Assembly: GCA_041485845.1 (NCBI GenBank)
Contig: JBGPKH010000506.1
Coordinates: 1-6,843, forward strand
DNA: 6,843 nt
Origin: OMOG01 sp041485845
Lineage (GTDB): Bacteria; Acidobacteriota; Terriglobia; Bryobacterales; Bryobacteraceae
Reading direction: 5' to 3'
Made by a program: the position numbers and the translations under genes. The notes under the pieces are model-generated. The model was not told the DNA's origin and ran no database searches. It was given only the letters and a program-made list of their open reading frames with translations. This document shows positions 6,505-6,843 of the stretch, piece by piece (within the stretch, counting starts at the first letter, position 1; each line of letters starts with the position of its first letter).

Positions 6505-6843
6505 TTATCGTATGCTGCCGAATGGATTGAAGATTTGGACTTCCAGTTGTTTGAAATCCGTTTCGTTCCGTGTGGCGACAGTGAGGCCGTGGACGCGGGC
6601 AGTAGCGGCGATCATGGCATCCTCGATCAATTGGTTCGGTGTTCCTTCCATCAGGCGGCCCCATTCGCGAAAACAGAGTGCATCCATAGGAAGAATTCGA
6701 TAGGACTCCGGCGCCTGCTCGATCCAGACCTCTATCTCGGCGGCTTTGCTTGGGTCGTTTCGCCGGGTGCCCTCCACCCCTGCAACTCGCCTATGGTGAC
6801 CGCCGGCAGAAACAGTTGATCGGGCTGTAAGTTTCGCACCCAC
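6505..6843 (-). pseudogene. vapC: VapC-type PIN-domain toxin, frameshifted, N-terminus outside window
   Basis: VapC toxins are PIN-domain ribonucleases that usually cut tRNA or rRNA and are paired with a VapB antitoxin. The C-terminal part is clear: NQLIEDAMIAATARVHGL, with its acidic residue at 6619-6621, and VATRNETDFKQL, with its acidic residue at 6556-6558, ending IFNPF. Reading the same frame back to the edge gives an unrelated sequence (residues 1-19 of the open frame). The typical VapC sequence WVRNLQPDQLFLPAVTIGEL lies instead in the neighbouring frame from 6842 to 6783, which runs into a TAG at 6732-6734. The two frames meet at about 6780-6785. Restoring the family spacing GEL-x-A-G-V needs four bases, as if one of two tandem GCAG units had been lost. 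The catalytic glutamate of GEL and the two later acidic residues therefore sit in different frames. A sequencing error is the main alternative. No antitoxin gene is present on the downstream side. Confidence 0.82.

Noticed and set aside
6490..6819. Plus-strand open frame opposite vapC
   Set aside because: It is antisense to recognisable PIN-domain sequence and has no domain of its own.

Overview
The window looks like a piece of an acidobacterial chromosome, most like the Solibacter/Bryobacterales group. The base composition is high in G+C. Two large membrane serine/threonine kinases carry the N-terminal pattern 'xGTxLGPYEIL' and an extracellular TolB/WD40-like propeller, a combination greatly expanded in that phylum. 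This placement rests on gene style, not on a phylogenetic marker.

All supported genes lie on the minus strand, so they read from high to low coordinates. At the right edge (6505-6843) is the remnant of a VapC-type PIN-domain toxin gene. Its reading frame is broken close to the edge, and any vapB partner would lie outside the window. A gap of about 250 bp follows (6257-6504). It holds an imperfect hairpin, a perfect tandem 10-mer and a weak promoter-like stretch. Next come two tandem paralogous kinase-receptor genes: the upstream one at 3485-6256 (923 aa) and the downstream one at 499-3375 (958 aa). Between them are 109 bp containing a perfect 9-bp inverted repeat just ahead of the downstream gene's ribosome-binding site. 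After a further 112 bp gap, a hicA-hicB toxin-antitoxin pair begins. The toxin is complete (198-386) and the antitoxin runs off the left edge (1-201).

The most interesting feature is the contrast between the two kinases. The downstream protein has every canonical catalytic element. The upstream protein keeps the fold, the VAIK lysine, HRD and DFG, but it has lost all three glycines of the nucleotide-binding loop, and its catalytic loop reads HRDLNPSK instead of HRDLKPSN. The sequence between and around these sites is strongly conserved between the two paralogues, so this looks like selective loss of catalysis. The pair may therefore be an active receptor kinase and a pseudokinase partner that share a membrane topology and a similar sensing propeller. 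Cooperation between them is inference. The flanking toxin-antitoxin genes have no visible functional link to the kinases.
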